Shown piece by piece: positions 9,736-18,318 of a stretch of 34,866 nucleotides of DNA. The first letter of the stretch is position 1. Each line of letters begins with the position of its first letter. The notes under the pieces were generated by a model. It was not told the origin of the DNA, made no database searches, and saw only the letters and a program-made list of their open reading frames with translations. This stretch comes from Fuerstiella sp. Lineage in GTDB: Bacteria; Planctomycetota; Planctomycetia; Planctomycetales; Planctomycetaceae. Made by a program: the position numbers and the translations under genes. The DNA is taken from assembly GCA_029941865.1 (NCBI GenBank), contig JAPYTO010000044.1, positions 1-34,866 of the forward strand, read 5' to 3'.

Positions 9736-10164
9736 GTGTCTACTGACGAAACAAACACAGCCCCTGCCGAAAACGCAGAAACAAACCCGCCCGTACCTGT
9801 TGCGGAAGTTGCCGAGGGCGAATCAGCCGAAACCTCAGCGGCTTCTGAAACAACAGCATCCACGGCCACGGACTACATTGAAGCCTTGAAGCAGGTCATC
9901 GACCCGGAATTGATGATTAACATCGTGGACCTTGGTCTGATCTACACCGTCGAAGAAGACGAGGGAAATTCTCGCAAAGTCAACATCGACATGACATTGA
10001 CCAGTCCGGCCTGTCCCGCAGGTCCTCAGCTGATCCAGCAGTCGAAGATGGCGCTGGAACGACTTCACGATGTGGATGAAGCGGTCATCAACATGGTCAT
10101 GTCTCCACCATGGACGCCCGAACGAATGACCGACGATGCACGAGACCAACTCGGAATCTTCTAA
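9736..10164 (+). CDS. DUF59/MIP18-family Fe-S cluster assembly protein (SufT-like)
   Basis: The start is GTG at 9736, set by GGAG (9725-9728) seven bases before it. The 142-residue protein has a Pro/Glu/Ala/Thr-rich, probably disordered extension (about residues 1-45), then one DUF59 domain: ALKQVIDPELMINIVDLGLIY with the conserved DPE at 56-58, a beta strand VNIDMTLTS, and the near-invariant cysteine C93 in PACPAG. The tail VMSPPWTPERMTDDAR is typical of SufT-like proteins. DUF59 proteins act in Fe-S cluster maturation. Together with the Rieske gene it forms a two-gene Fe-S unit. The extension is longer than in most SufT proteins and has no assigned role. Confidence 0.9.
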   Translation: MSTDETNTAPAENAETNPPVPVAEVAEGESAETSAASETTASTATDYIEALKQVIDPELMINIVDLGLIYTVEEDEGNSRKVNIDMTLTSPACPAGPQLIQQSKMALERLHDVDEAVINMVMSPPWTPERMTDDARDQLGIF

Positions 10165-10278
10165 GATATTTCGGGAAGTCCCAGCACCATTTTGCCCGCG
10201 TCATCTCAGCGGGCCAACAATTTCTGACGTTATCTCACATCGCCCTGCGGGCTGCACCGCACCAGGATTTCAGAACAT

Positions 10279-11853
10279 ATGACTCACTCAATTCTTCTTA
10301 ACGGTGCATGGATTGCTTCAGAAGCAACTCAGACTTTTCAGGCGGCGAACCCCGCCACTGAGGAAACCTTACCGGGCGTGTTTCCGGTCAGTCCATGGTC
10401 GGAAATCGACAAGGTAATTCAGGCGGCCGCGGACGCTGCGAAGGAAATGAGAGGCTGGCCGGGGAATCGATTTGCGGAATTCCTTGACACCTATGCCGAC
10501 GAGATTGAGGCGCGCACCGATGAACTGGTCGCTGCTGCCAACGCGGAAACAGGACTTCCGGTATCGCCACGCCTGAAAGACGGTGAACTCCCGCGAACCA
10601 CCAATCAACTGCGACAGGCGGCCGAGGCTGCTCGCACGGATTCCTGGCGCTGTCCGACCATCGATACAGCCGCTGGCATCCGTGCCATGTTCGGACCCAT
10701 TGGTCCCGTGGTTGTGTTCGGGCCGAACAATTTTCCATTTGCCTTTAACGGAATTGCAGGCGGGGACTTCGCAGCGGCGATTGCCGCCGGAAACCCTGTG
10801 ATTGCCAAAGGCCACTCCTGCCATCCGGAAACCACGCGAATTTTCGCAGAAGCCGCCCTGGCGGCCATCGAAAAGACCAACATGCCAAAAGCACTGGTGC
10901 AGTTGGTCTACCGGACCAGCCATGAAGACGGCTACAAACTTGTGTCCGATTCGCGAGTCGGAGCGTCCGGCTACACCGGTGCACGGCACACAGGTCTGAA
11001 ACTGAAGGCCGCTGCTGACGCTGCCGGCAAACCCATGTATCTGGAACTGTCCAGTATCAATCCGGTGTTCATTCTGGAGGGAGCACTCAACGAACGGGCC
11101 GATGCGATCGCCGACGACTTTACCGGTAGCTGCCTGATGGGGACTGGTCAGTTCTGCACAAATCCGGGTCTTGTTGTCGTTCCGGCGAACGATGCCGGCA
11201 ATGGCTTCGTCAAATCCGTCGCGGAAAAATTCGGGGCCGCGGCGGTGGGCACGATGCTGAGCGAAGGGGTCCGCACGAGCTTTGCGGCCGGAGTCGAAAC
11301 ACTTCAGAAAGCCGGAGTCGAAGTTGTTGCGGGCGGACAAGCGGGCGGAGGAACGGGCGTTTCGTTTAACAACACTCTGATGATTGTCGGCGGAAGCCGT
11401 TTTCTGGAAGATCCGGAAGTCTTCCAGACCGAAACCTTTGGCAACGGCTCATTAGTGGTGCTGGCGGACGATGTGGCGCAGATGATGGCCATTGCGGAAT
11501 CTCTGGAAGGCAATCTGACCGGCTGCGTGTATTCAGACACAGAAGGCAGTGACGACGATTCGTATGCGACCATCGAACCGGCACTGCGAACCAGAGTCGG
11601 GCGACTGCTGAACGACAAAATGCCAACCGGCGTTGCCGTCTCGGCCGCGATGAACCACGGTGGCCCATTTCCGTCGACCGGTCATCCGGGCTTTACCGCC
11701 GTCGGAGTACCCGCTGCCCTGACACGTTTCGGCATGCTGCAGTGTTACGACAACATTCGCCCCGAACGATTGCCGGTGGTATTGCTGGACAGGAATCGTA
11801 ACGCCGCCTGGCGCCGAATTGACGGCAACTGGAGTAAAGCTGACGTGGGATAG
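10279..11853 (+). CDS. NADP-type aldehyde dehydrogenase, 2,5-dioxovalerate (ketoglutarate semialdehyde) group
   Basis: A 524-residue aldehyde dehydrogenase superfamily enzyme. It has FGPIGPVVVFGPNNFPFAF (cofactor-binding region), AKGHSCHPETT, SGYTGARHTGLKL, the general base E256 in YLELSSINPVF, and the nucleophile C293 in GTGQFCTNPG. The HS/HP wording and the C-terminal GVAVSAAMNHGGPFPSTGHPGFTAVG block match the ketoglutarate-semialdehyde dehydrogenase group, which oxidises 2,5-dioxopentanoate to 2-oxoglutarate at the end of the non-phosphorylating pentose and uronate/aldarate pathways. It is cytoplasmic. It is separated from the DUF59 gene by about 110 bases and converges on the M50 gene downstream. 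Exact substrate is inferred. Confidence 0.9.
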   Translation: MTHSILLNGAWIASEATQTFQAANPATEETLPGVFPVSPWSEIDKVIQAAADAAKEMRGWPGNRFAEFLDTYADEIEARTDELVAAANAETGLPVSPRLKDGELPRTTNQLRQAAEAARTDSWRCPTIDTAAGIRAMFGPIGPVVVFGPNNFPFAFNGIAGGDFAAAIAAGNPVIAKGHSCHPETTRIFAEAALAAIEKTNMPKALVQLVYRTSHEDGYKLVSDSRVGASGYTGARHTGLKLKAAADAAGKPMYLELSSINPVFILEGALNERADAIADDFTGSCLMGTGQFCTNPGLVVVPANDAGNGFVKSVAEKFGAAAVGTMLSEGVRTSFAAGVETLQKAGVEVVAGGQAGGGTGVSFNNTLMIVGGSRFLEDPEVFQTETFGNGSLVVLADDVAQMMAIAESLEGNLTGCVYSDTEGSDDDSYATIEPALRTRVGRLLNDKMPTGVAVSAAMNHGGPFPSTGHPGFTAVGVPAALTRFGMLQCYDNIRPERLPVVLLDRNRNAAWRRIDGNWSKADVG

Positions 11854-12007
11854 AACAAATCCCTTCGGGGGGTTCCATAGACGAATCCAGGAGCCACAGC
11901 GACGCCGCTCCGGCAATCAGGATGAACTGAAACGGGAGTGCGCTAACGATGCCGGAACAGCGCTTCGCTCGGTCACGGCCTACTGCTGATGGGTTGCAAG
12001 TTCGTAG

Positions 12008-12100
12008 GTCCGGCTGTGCCGGACGATTGACGACGCGGACGTTCCAGCGTGCTTGCACGCACCGTGTCGGCCGAACCCATAGTCTCCGAGCGGTAGCTCG
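12008..12100. repeat. cluster of three small perfect palindromes between convergent genes
   Basis: GTCCGGC/GCCGGAC (12008-12014, 12018-12024), GCGTGC/GCACGC (12047-12052, 12055-12060) and CGAGC/GCTCG (12087-12091, 12096-12100). They sit in the 274-base gap between the convergent aldehyde dehydrogenase and M50 genes and could act on both transcripts' 3' ends. The same gap holds the second copy of the GCGACGC-GCTCCGGCAA block (11900-11917). No coding frame is supported here. Confidence 0.6.
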
Positions 12101-12127
12101 CACAAACCGTCGAAGACGGACCACACA

Positions 12128-14257
12128 CTAGAATGTCTGCCGCAGGTATCTGAGGAATCTTTGTCTCAAGGATGCGGAACGCGTGTGAATCCGTACCCGG
12201 CCGACGGAATACAACGGTGGTGGCACAGCAACGCGATCGTTAAGCCGAATGCTGACAAAGTAGGTGACGACGTTGGGCGAGATCCCATCTTCCGTCGGCT
12301 GGCCGCTTGCCAGTCCGGCGATCGCCCACTGAACCGGCAGCGAATTCGCTTCCAGACGTTCGACCGATTCCACCACAGCCGAAATTCCATAGGTGCTTCC
12401 GGTATTCGGCAGAAACTCCACCTGCTGCCCCTGGCAGACGAATTCCACATCGTCTTCGTGGACACCGGCACTGATGGTCAGGTCGAACGGTTCTCCGACG
12501 TAACCCAGCAACGTGCCGCGTTGAATCCATGCACCCGAGTTTCTGTTCTGCACAGCCGTTCCGTGCCAGTGGGCGGGCAGAGGATCATCGCGCCGCGGGA
12601 CCGCCGGTGGTGGAAGAAACATTCCATCCGTCGGACTCGTGACGACCAGCGATGCGGCTTCGGACCGGAATTCCGCAAGCCGTTTTTCGGCAGCAATCTT
12701 TGATTCCCGCAACGCTGGAATCAATTCGGAGTTTGCAGTGGCTGGATTCTTCAGCAACGAATCCAGTTGCAGGGCAGCTTCAGTCTTACCGCTGCGCAAA
12801 TTCTGTTCGGTCTTTTCCAGATCAACGTTATGCAGCTTTGCCAGGACACTGCCCGATGTGACGTGATCGCCGTAACGACGAACCGGTTCCAGCACACCTG
12901 GCAAAGTTGCGTACACCGGACGTGACGCCGGTTCCACAATCGCCGGAGCAATCACTGAATGGGGCAACGGAAATTCGGCAAGCAGCAACAGCACGACAGC
13001 TGCAATCGTCATGCGGAACCACGATCGTGAATTGGCCTCGTCGTGTTCGAGAATTCGGAACAGAAATGTGACAACGGGAATAATAACGAATCCGGTCAGG
13101 ATCACAGCCGAAAGGAAATTCCCCAGAAACTGCACGTGCCACTCACGGGACATGACATCCACAAGTTTCAGAATCGCCAGGGTCAACAGAACTCGGTAGG
13201 CAGCCGACGCAAGGCCGTATGCCAACAGAAATCGACGAGTTCGTATGGGCTCGATGGAAACGCTGTCATGGCCCGTGACCAGTCGCAGCAGTGTCTGCTG
13301 CACCACGGCTGATGCGCGTGACGCGAGGTTGGGAATACCAACCCAGTCAGTCAACAGAAAATATCCGTCGAATCTCAGCAGCGGGTTCCCATTGAACAGA
13401 ATCGTGTTGACGGAACACAGTACCACCGTGTTCAGCAACAAAGACCGAGTGGTGCCTGGTGCTGCGAACGACCACAACAAAACAAATACGGCTGCGATGA
13501 ACAGTTCAATCAGGATCCCGGCGGCGGTGATCAACATGCGTTGTTGACGAGGCAGCAGCCATGCATCCGACACGTTGGTGTAAAGAACGGGTGTGAACAC
13601 CATCAGCATGACGCCACATTCGTTGCACTCTGCGCCAAAGTATCGCGCAGTAAACGCGTGGCCCGCTTCGTGCAGGACCTTGACGGTCACAAAAACAAGC
13701 AGCATGACAATCATATTCTGCGGGCCCAGAAAGTCTGCCATCGACGGCAGAGCCTTCAGCAGTTCGCCAAAACGCAGACCGACGACCGTGATGGCCAGCA
13801 GCCCAATCATTATCATCGTGCGCACAACAACTGGTTTGTACAGGACTGACACCAACGGCATTGCCGCGTCCAGCATTCGCGAAGGATTGAGCAGTCGACG
13901 CTGCAGACGCAGAATTCGAAACAAAGGACTGATGAGTCTCAGTGGAGATGTGGAAGACGCCTGAGGATCAAGACGAGCCGAGTCTCCGCCGCGGAGTTGC
14001 CGGATCAGCTGATGTCCGGCCAGCACACGCACAAACTGTCCCAGATCGTCCGGAACCAGACGTCGTTCCGGGCAAAGCTGACGAGCTCTGTCGAGCACTT
14101 CCGCAAAGCTGATGCGGCCATCCATCAGGTTCAAAACAGAGTATTCGATATCATCAAGGTGCGTGTAATGCAGCGTCAGCGGATCCTTGACGACCCAGCC
14201 ACCGGAATCGTGGGGGACCGCCACAAGGTCATCGCGTTTTAACCATGGAAACTGCAC
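12128..14257 (-). CDS. PqqD-like / M50 metallopeptidase / HlyD three-domain membrane protein
   Basis: A 709-residue integral membrane protein from a GTG at 14257. Residues about 30-90 form a PqqD-like winged helix (YSVLNLMDGRISFAEVL ... FVRVLAGHQLIRQL), the fold of RiPP recognition elements. Several membrane helices follow, with the M50 zinc motif HEAGH at 196-200 and the second motif NPLLRFDGYF at 291-300 supplying D297. So all site-2-protease-type residues are present. After the last helix (about 430-445) comes a periplasmic HlyD-type barrel-sandwich part: ATLPGVLEPVRRYGDHVTSG, short coiled coil, VTSPTDGMFLPP, and GTLLGYVGEPFDLTISAGVHEDD. It lies 82 bases after the adaptor gene and ends the set. 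It may bind, cut or pass a peptide across the membrane; the substrate is unknown. Confidence 0.9.
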   Translation of the reverse strand: MQFPWLKRDDLVAVPHDSGGWVVKDPLTLHYTHLDDIEYSVLNLMDGRISFAEVLDRARQLCPERRLVPDDLGQFVRVLAGHQLIRQLRGGDSARLDPQASSTSPLRLISPLFRILRLQRRLLNPSRMLDAAMPLVSVLYKPVVVRTMIMIGLLAITVVGLRFGELLKALPSMADFLGPQNMIVMLLVFVTVKVLHEAGHAFTARYFGAECNECGVMLMVFTPVLYTNVSDAWLLPRQQRMLITAAGILIELFIAAVFVLLWSFAAPGTTRSLLLNTVVLCSVNTILFNGNPLLRFDGYFLLTDWVGIPNLASRASAVVQQTLLRLVTGHDSVSIEPIRTRRFLLAYGLASAAYRVLLTLAILKLVDVMSREWHVQFLGNFLSAVILTGFVIIPVVTFLFRILEHDEANSRSWFRMTIAAVVLLLLAEFPLPHSVIAPAIVEPASRPVYATLPGVLEPVRRYGDHVTSGSVLAKLHNVDLEKTEQNLRSGKTEAALQLDSLLKNPATANSELIPALRESKIAAEKRLAEFRSEAASLVVTSPTDGMFLPPPAVPRRDDPLPAHWHGTAVQNRNSGAWIQRGTLLGYVGEPFDLTISAGVHEDDVEFVCQGQQVEFLPNTGSTYGISAVVESVERLEANSLPVQWAIAGLASGQPTEDGISPNVVTYFVSIRLNDRVAVPPPLYSVGRVRIHTRSASLRQRFLRYLRQTF

Positions 14258-14339
14258 GTCAGGACCTAATACAGAATGGCCCGCTCACCTTCATCGAAGC
14301 AATGAAGCGGGCCATACGGATCGTTGTTCTTCTGAAAGA

Positions 14340-15455
14340 CTATTCGATCACCATCGAAGCATTCATGCCGGGCAGGGCCTGCATGTCTGCGTTCACAAAT
14401 TCGGCCCAGAAACGAACCTGCTGATTGACAGGGTCAACCTGCGGACTGACAAAGGTAATTATTCCCTGCAATTGAACCGGTTCACGAACGGATTTCAGAT
14501 CGATCGTGACGGACCGCCCGACCAGATTTTTCGACGCCTGTTGCGCCTGCAGAAAGCCTTCCGCGCGCAGAGTCTTCAGGTCAATCACCCGCCCCACCGG
14601 TGCGCCAGGTTCGACCCATTCCCCAACATGGCGTTCGACTTCTACAATCACGCCATCGAAAGGAGCACGAATGTTGCGATGCTCCAGTGCCAGTTCCGCC
14701 AACGCGACGTCATTGTTGTGAATCTGCTGGTTGATTCCGGCCACCATCAGATTCTTCTGTTCCTGCTTGACCAGGGTTTGATAACGAACAATCTCCTCAG
14801 ACTTCTGTTCGATTGCAGCGCGCTCTGCGTCGGGTTTCAGCTGGTTAATTCGGTGATTTGTCTGCGCCTGGATTATTTCCAGTTTTCCTTTACGGACGGC
14901 GGTTTTCAGACGGTCGATTTGAGATGCGGAAATACTTCCATCGAAAGAGTCTTTCGCGTTTTGAGCACGTTGTAATTCCAACTGCCGCAGTTCTGTGTCG
15001 GCAGCGGCTACCTGAACCGGTATATCCGTTTCCGCTTCTGTTTCGGCGATCTTTAACGCGACCTCCTTCACGCGTCGACTGGAAACAGATTCCTTCAGTT
15101 GGGCGTTCGCGGTCTGCGTCGGCAGATCATCGACGGCTCGCAGCCGCGCAACCTCAAGATTCAGTTCCGTTGCTTTCAGCTTCAGTCTCTGTTGCTGATT
15201 TTCAAGTACAGCAACGATTTGCCCCTTCCTGACAGACTGACCTTCTGTGAAAGAAACCTCTTCCAGTGTCCCGGCGTCTCGCGCAGGAATATCGGATTCC
15301 CGCACCAGACTGATGGTCACCTGTGACACGTGAATTTTCTGTTCGTCAGCGCACAAACTCCGCAGCTGGCCAACGACGCAGATGAGCACTACGGCAGTCA
15401 GAGCAGACCGGGCCACGTTTGTGGAACGGCGCGGGACAGCAGTTGTTTCCTTCAT
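14340..15455 (-). CDS. exported HlyD/RND-type periplasmic adaptor
   Basis: 371 residues. A hydrophobic segment (about 17-35) acts as signal peptide or anchor. Then comes the first half of the lipoyl/barrel-sandwich domain (DAGTLEEVSFTEGQSVRKGQIVAVLEN split by a Q-rich turn), a long alpha-helical hairpin rich in Glu/Lys/Gln (about 90-250), the second half IRAPFDGVIVEVERHVGEWVEPG (from 262), and a beta-barrel ending in LPGMNASMVIE. Such adaptors join an inner-membrane partner to an outer-membrane channel. A perfect AGGAGG seven bases before the ATG gives one of the strongest ribosome sites in the window. No pump or TolC gene accompanies it; the M50-HlyD gene follows and is presumably its partner. 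Confidence 0.9.
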   Translation of the reverse strand: MKETTAVPRRSTNVARSALTAVVLICVVGQLRSLCADEQKIHVSQVTISLVRESDIPARDAGTLEEVSFTEGQSVRKGQIVAVLENQQQRLKLKATELNLEVARLRAVDDLPTQTANAQLKESVSSRRVKEVALKIAETEAETDIPVQVAAADTELRQLELQRAQNAKDSFDGSISASQIDRLKTAVRKGKLEIIQAQTNHRINQLKPDAERAAIEQKSEEIVRYQTLVKQEQKNLMVAGINQQIHNNDVALAELALEHRNIRAPFDGVIVEVERHVGEWVEPGAPVGRVIDLKTLRAEGFLQAQQASKNLVGRSVTIDLKSVREPVQLQGIITFVSPQVDPVNQQVRFWAEFVNADMQALPGMNASMVIE

Positions 15456-15462
15456 TGATTAG

Positions 15463-15468
15463 CCTCCT
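15463..15468 (-). promoter_or_regulatory. consensus Shine-Dalgarno of the HlyD adaptor gene
   Basis: AGGAGG on the minus strand, seven bases before the ATG at 15455. It is notable because most genes here lack a clear ribosome site. It fixes the start and suggests this adaptor is translated more strongly than its two partners. Confidence 0.75.
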
Positions 15469-15599
15469 GAAGTGGTGTGGCCGCAACCAAAATCGAGCTG
15501 CCGCTCGAAATCAATCTGTCCGCTCACGCAGGTCGCTGAAAAACACGACCCTCCGTGTATCGGCAAACTTCACGAAGAAACCACGGAAAGTCGCCCCAT

Positions 15600-15725
15600 G
15601 ACAGTGGAGGATATCGCAAAGCTGAGCAAATTGCTCGGTCAGTTCTTGAAACGTTTTGCGGGCCTGGCAACTCAACGCGGTTGGCGAAACCGCGACAAAC
15701 CGGGCACAAGACAGACGGCACAACC
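15600..15725 (+). pseudogene. possible transposase N-terminal remnant
   Basis: A plus-strand stretch reads MTVEDIAKLSKLLGQFLKRF and then loses structure. The spacing of 'L..LxxFLxxFA' faintly recalls the N-terminus of IS701-like DDE transposases. There is no downstream catalytic region and no inverted repeats were found. This is weak evidence, offered only to explain why the surrounding 1 kb is non-coding. Confidence 0.2.
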
Positions 15726-16080
15726 ACCACACAGACTCACGCAAGTGGCATCACGTTGCCGCTCGATGGGAGAAAACGGAATTCCGCCACGCTCGTCACG
15801 AGCAACGACGGCAAAGCGAGTTTCACGCTGAAACTCCCCACCGGTCGCACGGCAATGTAAGGCTGGTGCTACGACAGGGACGGAAAGAAATTTGCGGCGC
15901 CCACTGCGTGTATGTACGTCGGCTGTAACGCGCAGAACATTCAAATGCCGGCGGTGACAAAACCGTGCTGAGACGGAATTTTCGGATCCAGCAGGAAATC
16001 GGAAAAAACACAAATCACCCAGACAAGACCAGGCGTTCTTATGTCTCATTTAGCCAGAGTCACGGGCAGCCCGTAGAGTG

Positions 16081-16329
16081 CCGCTGCCACGGGGATGGCG
16101 CATCCGGGACAAAGCACTGGCCGATTACGGCACGGTCGTTGCGGATAACGGTCGGCTTCTGATCATTGGCAAGGGTGAACTCCTGTTAATGAACGCCGAT
16201 GGCCGCCCAGAAATCAGTTCACGACAGCGAGTCTTTCCGGAGGACCTGCCGATTTACTCCCACCCGGCGATCATTGGGAATCGTCTGTATATTCGCGGGG
16301 AATCAGGGCTCCGGTGCCTGGGGCTTTGA
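16081..16329 (+). pseudogene. BamB/PQQ-like beta-propeller protein, C-terminal remnant
   Basis: The frame carries DYGTVVADNGRLLIIGKGEL and LPIYSHPAIIGNRLYIRGES followed by GLRCLGL and a stop. This is the closing blade of PQQ-like propeller proteins, which commonly end with an 'HPaxxxxrlYiRxxxxLxcy' pattern. The propeller and signal peptide that should precede it are missing; the frame upstream of about 16100 has no family character. It is encoded opposite to the flanking adaptor genes, so it was probably an unrelated exported protein that has been deleted down to its 3' end. Confidence 0.55.
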
Positions 16330-16464
16330 CATAAGCTGCCGCGCTGGATGCCGCTCGCCACCATGCCGTGTGAGCCGCCCGTGGAGTGCAGGGCGCGGCC
16401 ACGAATCAGCGGAAAACACGGTGGGATTTGCTGGCGACCGTTTGTCGTCGGACGAACGCGTGCT

Positions 16465-18318
16465 TCAAAACCAGGCAAAGCGTACCTGTCGCCAGAACTC
16501 GATTACCTCTCGAAACATAACAAATCCCAGAGAACGTCGGCCGCAGGCGATCCTTGCCGTCACCGTTGTCCCGGGACGAAGTTCCGCTTGTGGTATTGTG
16601 GTTAACAATGCAGTGGCTCGACAGGTCATTTGACCGTCATGGACTTCCACAGCATTGTCCACGTGAGTAAGCGTTGTCGTCCAGTCCTGTTCGGGCGCGG
16701 AACGCACGACGTAGCGAATCGGAAGAAGTTCTGCAGACTGGTGGCGAGCATTCGTGACATAGGACATTCGGTCATCCGGTATGGAAATTTCCAGCTGCCA
16801 GCGGCTGTCGGTCGGCACAATCTCCAGCAGCAGTTGTCCACGTTGAACGGGCCGTGACATCAGTTCCTGCTGCGAATCACGTCGAAAAACCGTTCCGGCA
16901 AACGGAGCGGTGATCTGCAGTGACGCCAATTGTTTTTCGACGAGTACTTTTTGTTCCTTTAGATTCTGCAACTGCTGTTTCAGCTGTGCTTCTTCGCCAC
17001 TGAGTTGAGGGTCTCCTCCCGACAATCGTGTCGCATGCACGGAAGCCAGCCTGGCCGTGGTGGTGTCGATGTCGCCCTGCACACGCCGGTGCTCGAGGTC
17101 CAGATCGGGGTTGGAAAGTTTCAACAGAAGCTGACCTGCCTGCACCACGTCTTCGTTCTGAAACCTCACGTCGTCGATCGTGCCGTTCTCTGGCGCGAAG
17201 ATCCGGCGCTGATTCGTCGAAACAATCTGCCCTGGTGCTTCGACTTCGAAATCAGCGGGACAGATCGACAGCACGGCCAACAGCACGGCGGCAACCACCA
17301 ACCAGCGAATTTTTCCGCTGTGGATGACCTTACCCAGCAGCGTCCGTTGTTGTTCGTGCAGACCGGCAAAGACCGGACCGGCAGCAGCCAAAAGTTGTCG
17401 CAGCAGCTGTTCGTTGGGACGTTCTGTGTTGGTGAAGACTTCGACCGACATCACCATCGGGAAGTCAATCGATTCATCGCCCGACGTTGCCAGGGCAGCC
17501 ATTCGAATGGCTGCCACGTCGCCGTGTCGCAGAACAGCCGCTGCACCGGCAACGCCTGCTTCATCAATCTGGTCCAGTTCTTGCCATTCCGATGTGGCAA
17601 TAGCGGACTGCGCTGCGTGACTGTTGTTCACGACGTCTTCAATCGCCCGCACCGTCTCGGCTTCCACGTTCGGAGTTCGAACGCCGGTCATCGCTTGAAC
17701 CCGGTACCGTTCTCCACGCCGCAAAAGTACGGCAATGCGACATCGACCCAGAACCGCCGGTCCGTCCTGAGCAAGCACCGACGCTGCCGCTTTGAAGTTT
17801 GAACTCAGATGCAGACGTCCGATCGTGCTGGCGAGTTCCGTCTGAGCTGTCAGCAGATGCTCGTAACGTGACATCAAATGACGACTCACCCAGCCGCCCA
17901 CATCGTCGACAACAGCACGCGCACCTTCAATAAAGGTTTGTTGCGGAGCACTAAGTTGCTCAAATGTCACTCGCATCACACAGGACACCTGGTCCGCAAG
18001 TTTAGCGGAAACGGTCAGCAGGCGCCGCGAGGGTGACGTTGCTGACGCAGAATCTGTCAGAACAAACGCCTCCTCAGCTGCTGCCGTAATCTCCGCCTGT
18101 ATGAATTCCGATGGTGCCGGGGACTGACCGTCCGGTCTCAGTCCTTCGACTCCGGTTGGGCGCGCGAGCCAGACGCTGATGTCGTGAACCGCACCAAGAC
18201 ACTTCAGGGCTGCGACGGCAAGATCGTGAATGTCGGCAAAAACAACGTCAGCACCGATTGAAGCACGCTCCAATTGGTCCAGTCTGGTTTCGAAGTCGCT
18301 CAGCCACGAATGCTGCAT
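16465..18318 (-). CDS. GAF-domain / transmembrane / HlyD-type fusion protein
   Basis: 617 residues. The cytoplasmic N-terminal half (1 to about 330) contains a helical region and a GAF-like sensor segment (about 160-310; LHLSSNFKAAASVLAQD, CRIAVLLRRGERYRVQAMTG, AAVLRHGDVAAIRMAAL). One membrane helix follows at about 339-353 (LVVAAVLLAVLSICP). Outside it is an HlyD barrel-sandwich: APGQIVSTNQRRIFAPENGT, a coiled coil from about 405 to 465, ITAPFAGTVFRRD, GQLLLEIVPTD, and a beta barrel ending RPGTTVTARIACGRRSLGFV. This topology would couple an intracellular signal to an envelope adaptor. No ribosome site is evident. It precedes the other two adaptor genes but is separated from them by 1 kb of decayed sequence. 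Confidence 0.87.
   Translation of the reverse strand: MQHSWLSDFETRLDQLERASIGADVVFADIHDLAVAALKCLGAVHDISVWLARPTGVEGLRPDGQSPAPSEFIQAEITAAAEEAFVLTDSASATSPSRRLLTVSAKLADQVSCVMRVTFEQLSAPQQTFIEGARAVVDDVGGWVSRHLMSRYEHLLTAQTELASTIGRLHLSSNFKAAASVLAQDGPAVLGRCRIAVLLRRGERYRVQAMTGVRTPNVEAETVRAIEDVVNNSHAAQSAIATSEWQELDQIDEAGVAGAAAVLRHGDVAAIRMAALATSGDESIDFPMVMSVEVFTNTERPNEQLLRQLLAAAGPVFAGLHEQQRTLLGKVIHSGKIRWLVVAAVLLAVLSICPADFEVEAPGQIVSTNQRRIFAPENGTIDDVRFQNEDVVQAGQLLLKLSNPDLDLEHRRVQGDIDTTTARLASVHATRLSGGDPQLSGEEAQLKQQLQNLKEQKVLVEKQLASLQITAPFAGTVFRRDSQQELMSRPVQRGQLLLEIVPTDSRWQLEISIPDDRMSYVTNARHQSAELLPIRYVVRSAPEQDWTTTLTHVDNAVEVHDGQMTCRATALLTTIPQAELRPGTTVTARIACGRRSLGFVMFREVIEFWRQVRFAWF

Larger units (their letters stand above)
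15456..16464. other. decayed 1-kb segment separating two genes of the three-adaptor set
   Basis: No intact gene is supported. On the plus strand there is a possible transposase N-terminus (from 15600), a short Ig-like strand pattern (LVTSNDGKASFTLKLPTG, near 15790-15850) closed by a stop, and a BamB-like remnant (16081-16329). The minus strand, which carries the adaptor genes, has no continuous frame. The palindrome CGAGCTGCCGCTCG is at 15494-15507. Confidence 0.6.

Noticed and set aside
16348..16605. Plus-strand 85-codon frame overlapping the end of the GAF-HlyD gene
   Set aside because: Arg/Pro/Cys-rich composition typical of an out-of-frame reading; overlaps a well-supported gene.
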